Source of the DNA: JAJZGK01 sp035538795
GTDB lineage: Bacteria; Pseudomonadota; Alphaproteobacteria; Rhodospirillales; Magnetospirillaceae
Assembly: GCA_035538795.1 (NCBI GenBank)
Contig: DATLJS010000024.1
Coordinates: forward strand, 88,999-152,998
DNA length: 64,000 bases
Direction of reading: 5' to 3'
The stretch's first letter is position 1. Each line of letters starts with the position of its first letter. Below, piece by piece: positions 50,278-59,764 of the stretch. Below the pieces are notes generated by a model. That model saw only the letters and a program-made list of their open reading frames with translations, ran no database searches and had not been told where the DNA came from. The position numbers and the translations under genes were made by a program.

Positions 50278-50308
50278 ATTAAAAGAGCCGGAAGTTTGGC
50301 CAGTTCAA
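50278..50308 (-). promoter_or_regulatory. Candidate trb operon promoter
   Basis: On the minus strand TTGAAC (-35 like, 50308-50303) and TTTTAA (-10 like, 50284-50279) are spaced by 18 bp, about 50 bp upstream of trbB. It is the only clear non-coding gap in the transfer operon. This is pattern evidence only. Confidence 0.35.
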
Positions 50309-50401
50309 CAAGTATCTAAGGCCGTGCGGCCATGGCGAAGAAACGGCGGTAATCGGCGGGATTCAATAGTGGCAGTGATCGACCAAAGATCTCGGCTCTT
50401 C

Positions 50402-50833
50402 TCAATTTTCGCCTCTGTCGCGTCGCGAGTCGATGTCACGGGACAGGTCTTTGAGGAACCGATCGCCGGTTGCGAGTTTGCGGCCGAGCGATTGCAGAAA
50501 GCCATCGAACCTCTCCGTGCCTTTCGCCTTGGCTGACGCCTGCGCGCTATCAGGCAGCGGCGGCGTGACGATCATCCAGAAGCGGATAAAGAGCGATAAC
50601 GTCTCGCCGAGAATGGCAATGTCCTCATCCATACCGTCGATCTGCCTGCCGATCCGGTCCATGCGGCGGGCGAAAACAGCCTCCAGCCGTTCCGAGGCGT
50701 CGGCCGACAGGAAGGATGCAACGGCGGCTTCGATCACAGCGGATTTGGAGACGTTGCGGCGCAGCGCCAGCGCCTCGACCTTTTTCAGAAGCTCCGGCTC
50801 GAAATAGACGTTCATGCGGGTTTTCGTCTGCAC
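50402..50833 (-). CDS. CopG-type ribbon-helix-helix protein
   Basis: The 143-residue protein begins with a ribbon-helix-helix domain (TKTRMNVYFEPELLKKVEALALRRNVSKSAVIE split over residues 3-36) and a longer helical C-terminus. The GTG at 50833 has GAGGGGG upstream and lies 10 bp after the traG stop. CopG genes occupy this slot between traG and trbB in related elements and probably regulate transfer genes or assist the relaxosome. Confidence 0.85.
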   Translation of the reverse strand: MQTKTRMNVYFEPELLKKVEALALRRNVSKSAVIEAAVASFLSADASERLEAVFARRMDRIGRQIDGMDEDIAILGETLSLFIRFWMIVTPPLPDSAQASAKAKGTERFDGFLQSLGRKLATGDRFLKDLSRDIDSRRDRGEN

Positions 50834-50843
50834 GGCCGCCCCC

Positions 50844-52835
50844 TCACAACTCGATGCCGTCGGCCGGGTCCATCGTCGCCTGCCGGGCGACCGAAGTGAC
50901 CTGCTGGCGGAGGTTGTGGGCCTTGGCGGCGTCCACGTCCGGTTCATCGTCCAGGACGTCGAACTCGCCGATGGCCGGGCGCTCGACCGGCGCGATGTCC
51001 TCATGCTCCGGCAATTCCGGCTCACGGCGGATACCGGCATTGGCCGGATCGGCAATGGCGCTATCCGTGTGACCGGATACGGTTCCGGCAGTTGCAGCCG
51101 GGATCGCCAGCGCCGACCAATCATCGGCGGACGGTTTGGCCGGGTATCTCGCAGCGGAAGGTTTCGGCGGCGGCAGAATCCGTTCGCGGAACCGTGCATC
51201 CTCGTAATAGCGAGCCTTCTTCGCCCGCACCGGCGGCACGCCCGCGACCAGCAGCAGTTCGTCGGCGGGCGGAAGCTGCATCACCTCGCCGGGGGTGAGC
51301 AGCGGCCGGGCCGTTTCCTGCCGCGACACCATGAGATGCCCGAGCCAAGGCGACAGCCGGTGGCCGGCATAGTTGGTGGAATCGCGCATCTCGGTCGCGG
51401 TGCCGAGCGCATCCGACACACGCTTGGCGGTGCGTTCGTCGTTAGTGGCGAAGGCGACGCGGACATGGCAATTGTCGAGCACGCTGTTATTCGCGCCATA
51501 TGCCTTCTCGATCTGGTTGAGGCTCTGCGCGATCAGGAAGGACTTGATGCCGTAACCTGCCATGAAGGCGAGCGCGGATTCGAAGAAATCCAACCTTCCG
51601 AGCGCCGGAAACTCGTCCAGCATCAAGAGAAGCCGATGACGGTTGGCCGAGGTCTTCAGGTCTTCGGTCAGGCGCCGCCCGACCTGATTAAGCAGCAGCC
51701 GGATCAGCGGTTTGGTGCGGTTGATGTCGGACGGCGGCACGACAAGATAGAGGCTGACCGGCCTTTCGCCCGCCACCAGATCGGCGATGCGCCAGTCGCA
51801 GCGCGCCGTCACCTTCGCCGCCACGGGATCGCGGTAGAGGCCGAGAAAGGACATAGCGGTGGAGAGCACGCCCGATCGTTCGTTGTCACTCTTGTTCAAC
51901 AGTTCGCGCGCCGACGAGGCAATGACGGGATGGACGCCGGCTTCGCCCAGGTGCGGTGTGCTCATCATGGCGCGTAGCGTCGCCTCCACCGGCCGCTTCG
52001 GATCGGACAGGAAATTGGCGACGCCCGCCAGCGTCTTGTCGGCTTCAGCATAGAGAACATGCAGGATGGCACCGACCAGCAGCGAATGGCTGGTCTTTTC
52101 CCAATGGTTGCGCTTGTCGAGCGCACCTTCGGGATCGACCAGAATATCCGCGATGTTCTGCACGTCGCGGACTTCCTTGTCGCCGCGCCGCACTTCCAGC
52201 AGCGGATTATAGGCCGACGAGGTTGGATCGGTCGGATCGAACAGCAGGACGCGGCCGTGCTGCGACCGGAAACCGGCCGTCAGTCCCCAATTCTCGCCCT
52301 TGATGTCGTGAATGATCGTGCTACCCGGCCAGGTCAGCAGCGTCGGCACAACGAGGCCGACGCCCTTGCCGCTGCGGGTCGGGGCGAAGCACAGCACATG
52401 CTCCGGGCCGTCATGGCGCAGATAGTCGTGGTCGAGACGGCCAAGCAGAACGCCATCGGGATCAAGCAGCCCGGCGGCCTTGATCTCCTCCGGCTCGGCC
52501 CAGCGCGCCGATCCATAGGTGGCGACGTTTTTCGCCTGCCGTGCCCGGATGACGGATAAGCCGATTGCGACGGCGAGGGAAATGAAGCCGCTCGAAGCCG
52601 CAATGATCGCCCCTTCAATGAAGATCGACGGCGCATAGGCGTCGTAGAAATACCACCACCAGAAGAAAGCGGGCGGATAGTAGATCGGGCAGCCCGCCAG
52701 GATGAACAACGGCTCGCCAAGTTGCGCCTGAAAGCCGAGGCGCCACGCCGTCCATTGAGTCGCGGCCCATGTCGTCAACAATATGACGGTGAAAACGAGG
52801 GCGATCTGCCCCCAGAGAATCTGACCTCCGCGCAT
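50844..52835 (-). CDS. traG: TraG, VirD4-like type IV coupling protein
   Basis: The 663-residue protein has two N-terminal membrane segments (about 8-30 and 60-85), Walker A APTRSGKGVGLVVPTL (about 150) and Walker B LLMLDEFPALG (about 400). Family motifs include HDIKGENWG and FLIAQSLNQI. It brings the relaxase-DNA complex to the TrbE/TrbB channel. The ATG at 52835 with GGAG upstream is preferred to a TTG six codons earlier. Its usual neighbour, the relaxase gene, has been pushed 8.8 kb away. Confidence 0.96.
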   Translation of the reverse strand: MRGGQILWGQIALVFTVILLTTWAATQWTAWRLGFQAQLGEPLFILAGCPIYYPPAFFWWWYFYDAYAPSIFIEGAIIAASSGFISLAVAIGLSVIRARQAKNVATYGSARWAEPEEIKAAGLLDPDGVLLGRLDHDYLRHDGPEHVLCFAPTRSGKGVGLVVPTLLTWPGSTIIHDIKGENWGLTAGFRSQHGRVLLFDPTDPTSSAYNPLLEVRRGDKEVRDVQNIADILVDPEGALDKRNHWEKTSHSLLVGAILHVLYAEADKTLAGVANFLSDPKRPVEATLRAMMSTPHLGEAGVHPVIASSARELLNKSDNERSGVLSTAMSFLGLYRDPVAAKVTARCDWRIADLVAGERPVSLYLVVPPSDINRTKPLIRLLLNQVGRRLTEDLKTSANRHRLLLMLDEFPALGRLDFFESALAFMAGYGIKSFLIAQSLNQIEKAYGANNSVLDNCHVRVAFATNDERTAKRVSDALGTATEMRDSTNYAGHRLSPWLGHLMVSRQETARPLLTPGEVMQLPPADELLLVAGVPPVRAKKARYYEDARFRERILPPPKPSAARYPAKPSADDWSALAIPAATAGTVSGHTDSAIADPANAGIRREPELPEHEDIAPVERPAIGEFDVLDDEPDVDAAKAHNLRQQVTSVARQATMDPADGIEL

Positions 52836-53061
52836 ACAGGCTCCGATCGGCAAGAGAGACGGAGCCGATCAGAGAATAGCCCTTCCGGCGATAGGCAACA
52901 GAAAATTTGAAGCGTCGGGGTTTCGGATACTATAGCGTAGAAAAAGGAAGGACAGCGTCGCGTCCTGGTGTCTGCGCCATGCGTGTTCGTGCATCATTGA
53001 GTCGGATGAATGGTGATACGATATCTGTCGATCACGTGAACGGTTGGAGCATTCAACCGTT

Positions 53062-54015
53062 TCATGCTGAAGCTGCCATTTGTCCAGCAAAATCAAGGAG
53101 ACTCTTGAAAGCCGGGTTGCAATTTTGCGGCGACCACATCGCGTAGAGTTCGGCTTGTTCCGTCTCATCGTTGATTTCGCGGAACGTCACCCCAGACGGC
53201 TGACCGTAACACGCAATCCGTGGCAAAAGTGTAATACCATCGCCCGCCGCGATCATGTGCATAAGCGTATCCCTTCCAACATCACGACAGTGAATTTGTG
53301 GAGAGGCTCTGCGCTCTGCAATTCGACGTACCACATGATCGAAGACTTGAGGGCCGATGCCGTGACGCTGCACGAGAAAGGTTTCGAGCACAAGATCGAA
53401 CCAAGTAATCACCTCGCGTTCGACCAACGGATGATTGCAAGGCAGCACCAGAGATATGGGTTCGCGCCAAATCAGTCTGGAATGGCAATCGGGGACATGC
53501 ATTCCTCCTACGACGAACGCAACGTCTATCTCATGATTTCGTAACTGCGTTCCCAGATCGCGCGCCGACCCTTCTATGATATCGAGTGAGACAGAAGCAT
53601 ATTTTTCGCGGTATTTGATCAAAACGTTCGCTAGAAAGCTGCCAGGTATCAGAGCGTGGACGCCGATTCGAACTCTTCCTTGATCACCTTTCGCAAGTAC
53701 GCCGACCGTTTTTACGGCATGATCGAGTTGATCGATTCCCAAGGTCACCTGCTCAACAAAATATCTGCCGGCCTCAGTCAATCGTACTCCCCGCGAGAAC
53801 CGATCGAATAGCCGAACACCTAAGTCCTCCTCTAGCGTTCGAATACGGGTACTGACGCTAGACTGACTCACACCCAATGCGTTAGCGGCATGACGGAAGC
53901 TAAGATACTGGGCCACTTTTATGGTTTGTAGCAATACGATTAATGGGACGCGCCTACCGAGCAGCCGCGACGTCATTTCAATTTCGGAATCCTTTGTGAC
54001 GAGCCGGCGTCGCAT
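53062..54015 (-). CDS. LysR family transcriptional regulator
   Basis: The 317-residue protein has an N-terminal winged helix (RHAANALGVSQSSVSTRIRTLEEDLGVRLFDR split over about 42-73) and a LysR substrate-binding domain (about 105-300; RVRIGVHALIPGSFLANVL). Such activators usually sense a pathway metabolite. Neighbouring genes are AraC on the same strand and the enzyme genes on the opposite strand, so it is a likely controller of the cargo enzymes. Confidence 0.9.
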   Translation of the reverse strand: MRRRLVTKDSEIEMTSRLLGRRVPLIVLLQTIKVAQYLSFRHAANALGVSQSSVSTRIRTLEEDLGVRLFDRFSRGVRLTEAGRYFVEQVTLGIDQLDHAVKTVGVLAKGDQGRVRIGVHALIPGSFLANVLIKYREKYASVSLDIIEGSARDLGTQLRNHEIDVAFVVGGMHVPDCHSRLIWREPISLVLPCNHPLVEREVITWFDLVLETFLVQRHGIGPQVFDHVVRRIAERRASPQIHCRDVGRDTLMHMIAAGDGITLLPRIACYGQPSGVTFREINDETEQAELYAMWSPQNCNPAFKSLLDFAGQMAASA

Positions 54016-54142
54016 CCGCTACTGTTCTCGCAGAACTTCGAAAGAAGCCGCCATTTGACGAGCAATGGGCAAGCCCCATTGCCACGATGCGAATTCGAAA
54101 CACATGGACAAAGGCTGCGAACCAAAAGATGTCACGCTAATC

Positions 54143-55162
54143 CTACATCCTTCTACGGTTATTGTGATGCAGCGTTTGGGCTGGGGTCTCACCAAACCTT
54201 TCGCGATAACTGGCGGACAAGGCCCCCAGATTGACGAAACCCATTTCTTTCGCAATCGATGTGACGGTATCGAATACAGAAGCTACCATCAATCGGTCGT
54301 GCAACGCTTCAAGTCTACGGGTCTTGAGATAACTATAGGGCGTAATCCCACGGAACCGACGGAAACCTTCAGACAGACTCCTTGCGGTAATACCGAGAGC
54401 GTCCGCAACCGCCAGGACGCTTGTGCCAGACCCTGCGGCCTCATCCATCAATTTTTCCGCATCACGGACGTATCTCGGAGCGGCTGCCCTGGCTCCGGTC
54501 GTCAGATCAATATCGGCGCTTGCACACCAAAATTGCAGTAGATCCAGACAAATCGTTTCCTGAATGCGCTTCTCCGTAAGTGGATTCGGCACTGCATTCA
54601 CCCGCGCGTCGATTGAACGCGTCGCATAATCAAGCAGCGCCAACCACGAGGACCCATTTTCTGCAAACACACAGCGATGGGCCCAAAGCTTGTCATCCGG
54701 AACGAAGCCAAACCACCTTTCGACTGTCTCTTCCATAAGCCGATGCGGAATGGTCAGGTTGAACTGAAGATCATATCCATCAGCCACGCTCCAATACTCT
54801 GTACGACTGCAATCGACGACATAGCTTTGCCCTGGGCGGGTATCTACGACGTTCTGCGCTCCTAGAGGATGGGTGACGGTGCCTCGTAGTGTGTTAACAA
54901 CGAGAATGTTGCCTGCTCTGGGGTCGAATTCGTCGGCCCTGGTTGGAACGCCAAAGCAGAATCGGCTGAATGTTATCTGTCCAACTCGCAGTTTTCGTAG
55001 AGTTGCCCTAGGATCATCCCCTCGGTTCAGTGGTCTTGTTTTCATAGGCGTGTAGGTACTATGGCAAAAATCGTTGACCACAGACCATTCACCTGACGCA
55101 GTGATCTGATTCTCTAGTATCGGGTGACCGCTCTGATCCACGGTCAATGCCGTCTCAAGCAT
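54143..55162 (-). CDS. AraC family transcriptional regulator
   Basis: The 339-residue protein has an N-terminal cupin-like sensing domain (AraC-binding-like, about 50-200) and a C-terminal pair of helix-turn-helix motifs: VLAVADALGITARSLSEGFRRF and a second with SIAKEMGFVNLGALSASYRERFGETP. It probably activates a cargo promoter. A second, broken copy of its 5' end and upstream region lies at 55887-56093. Confidence 0.9.
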   Translation of the reverse strand: MLETALTVDQSGHPILENQITASGEWSVVNDFCHSTYTPMKTRPLNRGDDPRATLRKLRVGQITFSRFCFGVPTRADEFDPRAGNILVVNTLRGTVTHPLGAQNVVDTRPGQSYVVDCSRTEYWSVADGYDLQFNLTIPHRLMEETVERWFGFVPDDKLWAHRCVFAENGSSWLALLDYATRSIDARVNAVPNPLTEKRIQETICLDLLQFWCASADIDLTTGARAAAPRYVRDAEKLMDEAAGSGTSVLAVADALGITARSLSEGFRRFRGITPYSYLKTRRLEALHDRLMVASVFDTVTSIAKEMGFVNLGALSASYRERFGETPAQTLHHNNRRRM

Positions 55163-55323
55163 AAGGATCCTTCCTGCACATAGTCCCTCCCCCGAGCAGA
55201 AAACCTACATAGCCCGCCGTGGCAAGACAGGCGAGGCTGCCGCCACGGCGTTGGATGGGAAGACGACAGACGGCTTTTAGCTGGTAGGAGTGTGCCTTCC
55301 TTCCGGCCAGCTTTAAGAATTCA

Positions 55324-55800
55324 CTAAGGGGCAGAAATGATCTTTGGCTCTGTTGGGAATTCTCCCGCTAGGATCGGGGCAAGCAGCTCGTCGAGACCAT
55401 TCGGGTAAATCAGATCGCAACTCTCACTAATTTCTTGAATGCTCCACCATCGCATTTCGAGTATTTGCTGACGCTCATGCTCAATCCATCCGTCCTTGCG
55501 AACATCCTCGGTTTTTGAGTGGGCGACGATGTAATGTTCTTTGAATGTCACTCCCCAATCACAACCCCTTTGGCTATCGCCGTACCAGACCACGGGCCCC
55601 AGGCTGACATCAGAGATGCCCGTTTCTTCCTGGAGCTCGCGAAGTGCGGTATCCGATACAGACTCGCCTGCCTCCATTCCACCGCCGGCGGTAGTCCAGC
55701 AGGGGCGATCCACACCTGATGGACCGGTGTTACGATACCGAATCAACAGCAGTCGTCCTCTCGGAGACAGAAGGATTACTCGCACGCGGCTCGCGGTCAT
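55324..55800 (-). CDS. NUDIX hydrolase
   Basis: The 158-residue protein contains an intact Nudix box: G-GMEAG-E ... RELQEETGI (about residues 39-61). It hydrolyses nucleoside diphosphates linked to another moiety; the substrate cannot be predicted. The ATG at 55800 is taken over a TTG four codons upstream. It lies between the araC gene and the araC duplicate. Confidence 0.88.
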   Translation of the reverse strand: MTASRVRVILLSPRGRLLLIRYRNTGPSGVDRPCWTTAGGGMEAGESVSDTALRELQEETGISDVSLGPVVWYGDSQRGCDWGVTFKEHYIVAHSKTEDVRKDGWIEHERQQILEMRWWSIQEISESCDLIYPNGLDELLAPILAGEFPTEPKIISAP

Positions 55801-55886
55801 GGCGTCATCCAAGCAGTGATGAAGTCTGTTTTGGCAGGCTAATAGTCTTATCGTGCGCCGTTGATCGGGTTTTCATTGTTAAATCC

Positions 55887-56093
55887 GCAGTTTTCGTAGA
55901 GTTACCTTGGTATCATCCCCTCGATTCAATGGTATTGTCGTCATAGGCGTGTAGGCACTATGACAAAAATCGTTAAATACAGACAATTAACCTGACACAG
56001 TGACCTGATTCGCTACTATTGAATGACAGCCCTGATCGACAGTCAATGCCGTGTCAAGCATAAGGATCCTTTCTAAGTATAGTCGATCCCGAG
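55887..56093 (-). pseudogene. Truncated duplicate of the araC 5' end and upstream region
   Basis: About 207 bp align with 54988-55196, the first about 58 codons and upstream region of the AraC gene. The frame begins MLDTALTVDQ, parallel to MLETALTVDQ in the intact gene, but meets a stop at codon 25. Many substitutions show it is an old or divergent copy. The remaining 56094-56401 (308 bp) hold no convincing gene and probably carry the promoter of the following methyltransferase. Confidence 0.8.
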
Positions 56094-56401
56094 ACAACGC
56101 TATGTGGGATTCCATCAATGTCCCAGACAACCTATCTTTCGACGCTGCTCTGACCAGAGATACTGCGCCTTGACGTCAAAATGGTAAACTACTTTAATCA
56201 GTTGCGGCAACCGACTGGCATATCCATCGCGTATATTATGAACATTAGGGTAGCGCTAGATAGCGGTCTGGTTGTCGCGGCCAGTCGAATGTTTCCGTTT
56301 CAGATGGTCAAATTCCGTTATGGAGTGGTCGGTGAGATGCGATCGCCTACCAGCCACACTCCTCATTCGATAAGACGACCTCAATTAGAAGGACGCATTT
56401 C

Positions 56402-57109
56402 ATGGCTAATCAGGTGGAGAACGTCTCCCCTCGAATCTTCAGAAGGGCAGGTCGCACTTTGGTAGGCTCAGGAGCCTATGCCGCACTTCCATTTTTGGGC
56501 GCGGGGACGCTTAACTGGTATCGAGGATGGTTATTTGCAGTAATATTTGTCGTTATGCAGGTCGCGGCAAGCGTATTCCTTGAAGTGAGACAGCCGGAGC
56601 TCATGGAACAAAGAGCGCGCGGTATCAGAGGAGATACGAAAAAATTCGACAAGATATTCTATCTCGTGATGACGCCTGTTAGTGCGCTCTATCCGATCAT
56701 CTGCGGTCTTGATGCCGTGAGGTTTGGATGGGCTCCATTGCCGCTATGGAGCGCTTACATTGGAGTGACGCTATTTATCATGGGATCTATATGGTCGATA
56801 TGGGCGGTTCTGACGAATACTTACGCTGAAACCACAGTTCGCATCCAAGGAGAGCGAGGCCAAACTGTTATCCAGAGTGGTCCTTATCGCGTAGTCCGGC
56901 ACCCGATGTATGCTGGCATGATCATCGGCCTTCCGGGCGCAGCGCTGATTCTTGGATCAGGCTGGGGATTGGCCCCGATGCTGCTCCTCGGCATTCTGTT
57001 CGTCTGGCGAACAGACCGCGAAGATAGAACGCTGCAAAATGAACTTGTCGGGTACCGCGAATATGCAGAAAGCACGACCCGGTATCGCCTTGTTCCTGGA
57101 ATCTGGTGA
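56402..57109 (+). CDS. Isoprenylcysteine carboxyl methyltransferase-family membrane protein
   Basis: The 235-residue protein has about five hydrophobic segments and the ICMT/PEMT hallmark GPYRVVRHPMYAG (about 160-172), followed by EDRTLQNELVGYREYAESTTRYRLVPGIW split across the C-terminus. Such integral enzymes methylate small or lipid substrates with SAM. Bacterial members have no prenylated protein target, so the true acceptor is unknown. The start is supported by AGAAGGA upstream. Confidence 0.82.
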   Translation: MANQVENVSPRIFRRAGRTLVGSGAYAALPFLGAGTLNWYRGWLFAVIFVVMQVAASVFLEVRQPELMEQRARGIRGDTKKFDKIFYLVMTPVSALYPIICGLDAVRFGWAPLPLWSAYIGVTLFIMGSIWSIWAVLTNTYAETTVRIQGERGQTVIQSGPYRVVRHPMYAGMIIGLPGAALILGSGWGLAPMLLLGILFVWRTDREDRTLQNELVGYREYAESTTRYRLVPGIW

Positions 57110-57208
57110 CGCTGGGCGGCTTCTGCCTCTTTGCCCCACATCGAGGAGCGCACTGAAACTTCTCCAACTGTGGCTAAAAACGAATGTCGAACAATAATTT
57201 AAGAGGAT

Positions 57209-58249
57209 ATGATGTCTGACGATGGTCCCGCGAATGAAAGCAACGTTGGTGCGCGCCCCACTGGTGCTGCAGGCAACCAGCGGCATCAACAAGCCGAAAA
57301 AGCCCTGTGGGATGCGGATGCGTTGCTTCGGGAGCGACAGCCTTCGATCACGCCGGACGTCCAAACCTCCGGCATGTCTCTCAAAGCGGGAACGGCTGTC
57401 CAAAAGGGCGAGCCCAGCCGCACCGCTTTGCACGTTGCGCAGCTCCGTGCAGTGCACCAGTTGCTCGACGATCCAATCGTACTCACCGACCCTGTCGCCT
57501 TACCCATTCTCGGGCCAAGGATGGAGGCATCGCTCCGCGAAGATCCGTTCAGATTGAATGATCCGATTTCGCGCGGCGTACGCGCCGGATTGGTAGCTCG
57601 CAGTCGTTTTGCCGAGGACGAACTTAGTAAGGCCGTAGACGACGGCATTCGACAGTACGTTATTCTGGGCGCGGGCCTGGACACCTTCGCGTACCGAAAT
57701 CCGCATGAGAACGCTGGGTTGAACGTCTTCGAAGTGGATCATCCGTCAACTCAGCAATCGAAGAGGCAATGCCTGTCCGACGCCGGAATTGCAGTTCCCG
57801 CGACGGTGCATTTTGTGCCGGTGGATTTCGAACACGGCTCGCTATCAGGGCAACTCGAAAACGCGGGGCTTCGATCCGACCTCCCAACATGCTTTTCGTG
57901 GATGGGGGTCTCGGTCTACCTGAGCCAGCAGGCCGTTTTGGACACGTTGTCTTACGTGGCCGCTCAGCCTTCCGGAAGTCGCATCTCCTTCGATTATCGG
58001 GTGCCGATGTCCCTGCTTAATCCCATCGAGCGAGTCATCGTCGGGATCATGGACCAGCAAGTCGCCGCCTCAGGAGAACCGTGGATCTCGAGCTTCGATC
58101 CAGCACTGATGCAGCACCAGCTGCGTGAGCTCGGTTTCAGTTTCATCGATGATCCAGGGCCGGATGCGATCAACTCGCGATATTTTTCACGTCGCAAAGA
58201 CGCCCTGTCCTGTGGTTCAGTCTTCAGGTTCGTCAGTGCCCGCGTTTGA
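57209..58249 (+). CDS. SAM-dependent methyltransferase, TIGR00027 / leucine carboxyl methyltransferase-like
   Basis: The 346-residue protein has SRTALHVAQLRAVHQLLDDPIVLTDPVALPI split over residues 70-100, the SAM loop VILGAGLDTFAYR (about 151-163), and FEVDHPSTQQSKR. This is the O-methyltransferase group related to LCMT/PPM1, common in secondary-metabolite contexts. AAGAGGAT precedes the ATG. It is the second methyltransferase of the cargo on this strand, 100 bp after the first. Confidence 0.85.
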   Translation: MMSDDGPANESNVGARPTGAAGNQRHQQAEKALWDADALLRERQPSITPDVQTSGMSLKAGTAVQKGEPSRTALHVAQLRAVHQLLDDPIVLTDPVALPILGPRMEASLREDPFRLNDPISRGVRAGLVARSRFAEDELSKAVDDGIRQYVILGAGLDTFAYRNPHENAGLNVFEVDHPSTQQSKRQCLSDAGIAVPATVHFVPVDFEHGSLSGQLENAGLRSDLPTCFSWMGVSVYLSQQAVLDTLSYVAAQPSGSRISFDYRVPMSLLNPIERVIVGIMDQQVAASGEPWISSFDPALMQHQLRELGFSFIDDPGPDAINSRYFSRRKDALSCGSVFRFVSARV

Positions 58250-58268
58250 TATCGTGAATGATCGTGCT
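58248..58268 (-). repeat. Short traG-like fragment
   Basis: Twenty of 21 bases match traG at 52312-52332, where the complementary strand encodes part of TIIHDIKG. The similarity fades downstream into the IS5 remnant. It may be the scar of a second traG copy cut by the transposon. Confidence 0.4.
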
Positions 58269-58310
58269 GCGGGCGAGTTAGCACCGCCAGCACGCCGCTG
58301 CCGCAGATCG

Positions 58311-58551
58311 CCTTGCCGGTTTTCGGCTACAACTCCCATATAGCGATCGACCGGCGGTTTGGCTTCATCCGGGAGAGCGCGGTGACCTCAGCCGCGCAGG
58401 CCGATTGATGGCCGATGCCGCAGCAGGTCGCACGCGCCGTGCCGGCAAATCCTCGATTCGGGCGGCGGTTGAACATGTCTTCACTCATCAGAAGAACGGG
58501 TTCGGCCTGTTTATCCGCACCATCGGCCTGGAACGGGCCGTCCCACTATCC
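58311..58551 (+). pseudogene. IS5-family transposase remnant
   Basis: One frame reads VFGYNSHIAIDRRFGFIRESAVTSAAQAD and then a stop. A second frame continues RAAVEHVFTHQKNGFGLFIRTIGLERA. Both pieces are familiar parts of IS5-type DDE transposases, separated by a deletion and a frame change. No complete terminal repeats are visible. With the remnant at 61145 it brackets the three hydrolase-type genes. Confidence 0.75.
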
Positions 58552-58642
58552 GGACAGGAGACGGGATTGTGTGATCTCTGCAAGAACCCGCTGGCGTCAG
58601 CGGGGTCTCCTTACTTCATTCAGCAAACGGGAGACCAATTAA

Positions 58643-59698
58643 ATGTCGCAATCCCAAGAAGCCCAGAACCAGCGCGAGATGGCGCTGGTGATCCTCCCCG
58701 ATCCAGTTGATGTTCCGACACTCGCCGCAAAGCCTAGGCCGATCGGCTCGACGAGCCAGCATACGAATAGCGGGGCTTCATGCCGCTGGTATCGATTTCC
58801 GGTGAAGCTTCATCCGGACCGGGACGAGTGGATTGAGGTCGCGGGAGAACTCGCGACGCGGCAGCCGCTGACCCAAGATACAACGATCCAGGTCTTGCTG
58901 GCGGGTGGATCGAACAATGGTTCGTACTGGGACTGGCCACTCGAGCCTGAGAAGCAGTCCTATGTTCGGCACGCGACGCTGGATGGCTTTGCGACGCTGA
59001 ATCTGGATCGTCCTGGTTACGGAAACAGTGATCGGCCAGACCCGACGACGACGGACTTCGTTGCACAGGCCTACGCGATTCATCAAGTGATCCAGTACCT
59101 CAAGGCCGGGGCGCTGGGGTGCAAGTTCAAGCGAGTAATCCTGAACGGCCATTCGATGGGCGGCATGGTCGCTTGGCATGCCGCTTCCCGATTTCGCAGC
59201 GCCGACGCCGTCGTGGTGAGTGGCGTGGGGCACAACCTTTCCGACGTGGCAATGAAATTGGTGTTCGATGCCGTAATGCCAATTGAACAGCATCCGGGAT
59301 ACGGCCGCGGCCTGGGATGGGCGCCCGGCTACTTCGTGCGACGTTTGATTCCAGAAGCGCCCAAGCTGGCCGCCGACTGGTATACGTCGATGCTGGAGGA
59401 TACGGTGATGCTTGCCGAACTCAATGCAATTGGCCCTGATTCCAGAAACACCTCAATCACGATGGCGATTGACGTTCCGGTGCTGTTTGCCTTGGGCCAG
59501 AAGGACCTGAGGTGGTGCACCTCCACGTTTGACTGCGCTACAGATCCGACGTTTCTGAATGAATCTGGCTTCTATAAACCGGGTGCCGATTTCACGTCGT
59601 TCCTCATCCCCGATGCAGGACACTTAACGAATAAAGACCCTGGCGCGCACTTCTTTTTTGAGCGGGTGACTTCTTGGCTCCGAGAGCGCGGCTTCTAG
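58643..59698 (+). CDS. Alpha/beta-fold hydrolase
   Basis: The 351-residue protein has an oxyanion strand with LLAGGSNNGSYWDWPL, LDRPGYGNSDRP, the nucleophile motif GHSMGG (about residue 171) and a C-terminal PDAGH catalytic His. It lacks a signal peptide. It is the first of three same-strand genes, and with the amidohydrolase forms a likely catabolic pair. The ester, lactone or C-C bond it attacks is unknown. Confidence 0.85.
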   Translation: MSQSQEAQNQREMALVILPDPVDVPTLAAKPRPIGSTSQHTNSGASCRWYRFPVKLHPDRDEWIEVAGELATRQPLTQDTTIQVLLAGGSNNGSYWDWPLEPEKQSYVRHATLDGFATLNLDRPGYGNSDRPDPTTTDFVAQAYAIHQVIQYLKAGALGCKFKRVILNGHSMGGMVAWHAASRFRSADAVVVSGVGHNLSDVAMKLVFDAVMPIEQHPGYGRGLGWAPGYFVRRLIPEAPKLAADWYTSMLEDTVMLAELNAIGPDSRNTSITMAIDVPVLFALGQKDLRWCTSTFDCATDPTFLNESGFYKPGADFTSFLIPDAGHLTNKDPGAHFFFERVTSWLRERGF

Positions 59699-59764
59699 AG
59701 CTGCCTCGGCGTCGAAACGTCATCACTGCGAATCCCCGTGTTCGGAAACTCCAGGACATCAGCC

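Noticed and set aside
54019..54255. Small minus-strand frame between lysR and araC
   Set aside because: It overlaps the conserved C-terminal helix-turn-helix of AraC in another frame and has no recognisable content.
56181..56465. 94-codon plus-strand frame before the ICMT-like gene
   Set aside because: It overlaps the supported start of the next gene by 64 bp and shows no motif. The region is more likely the promoter.
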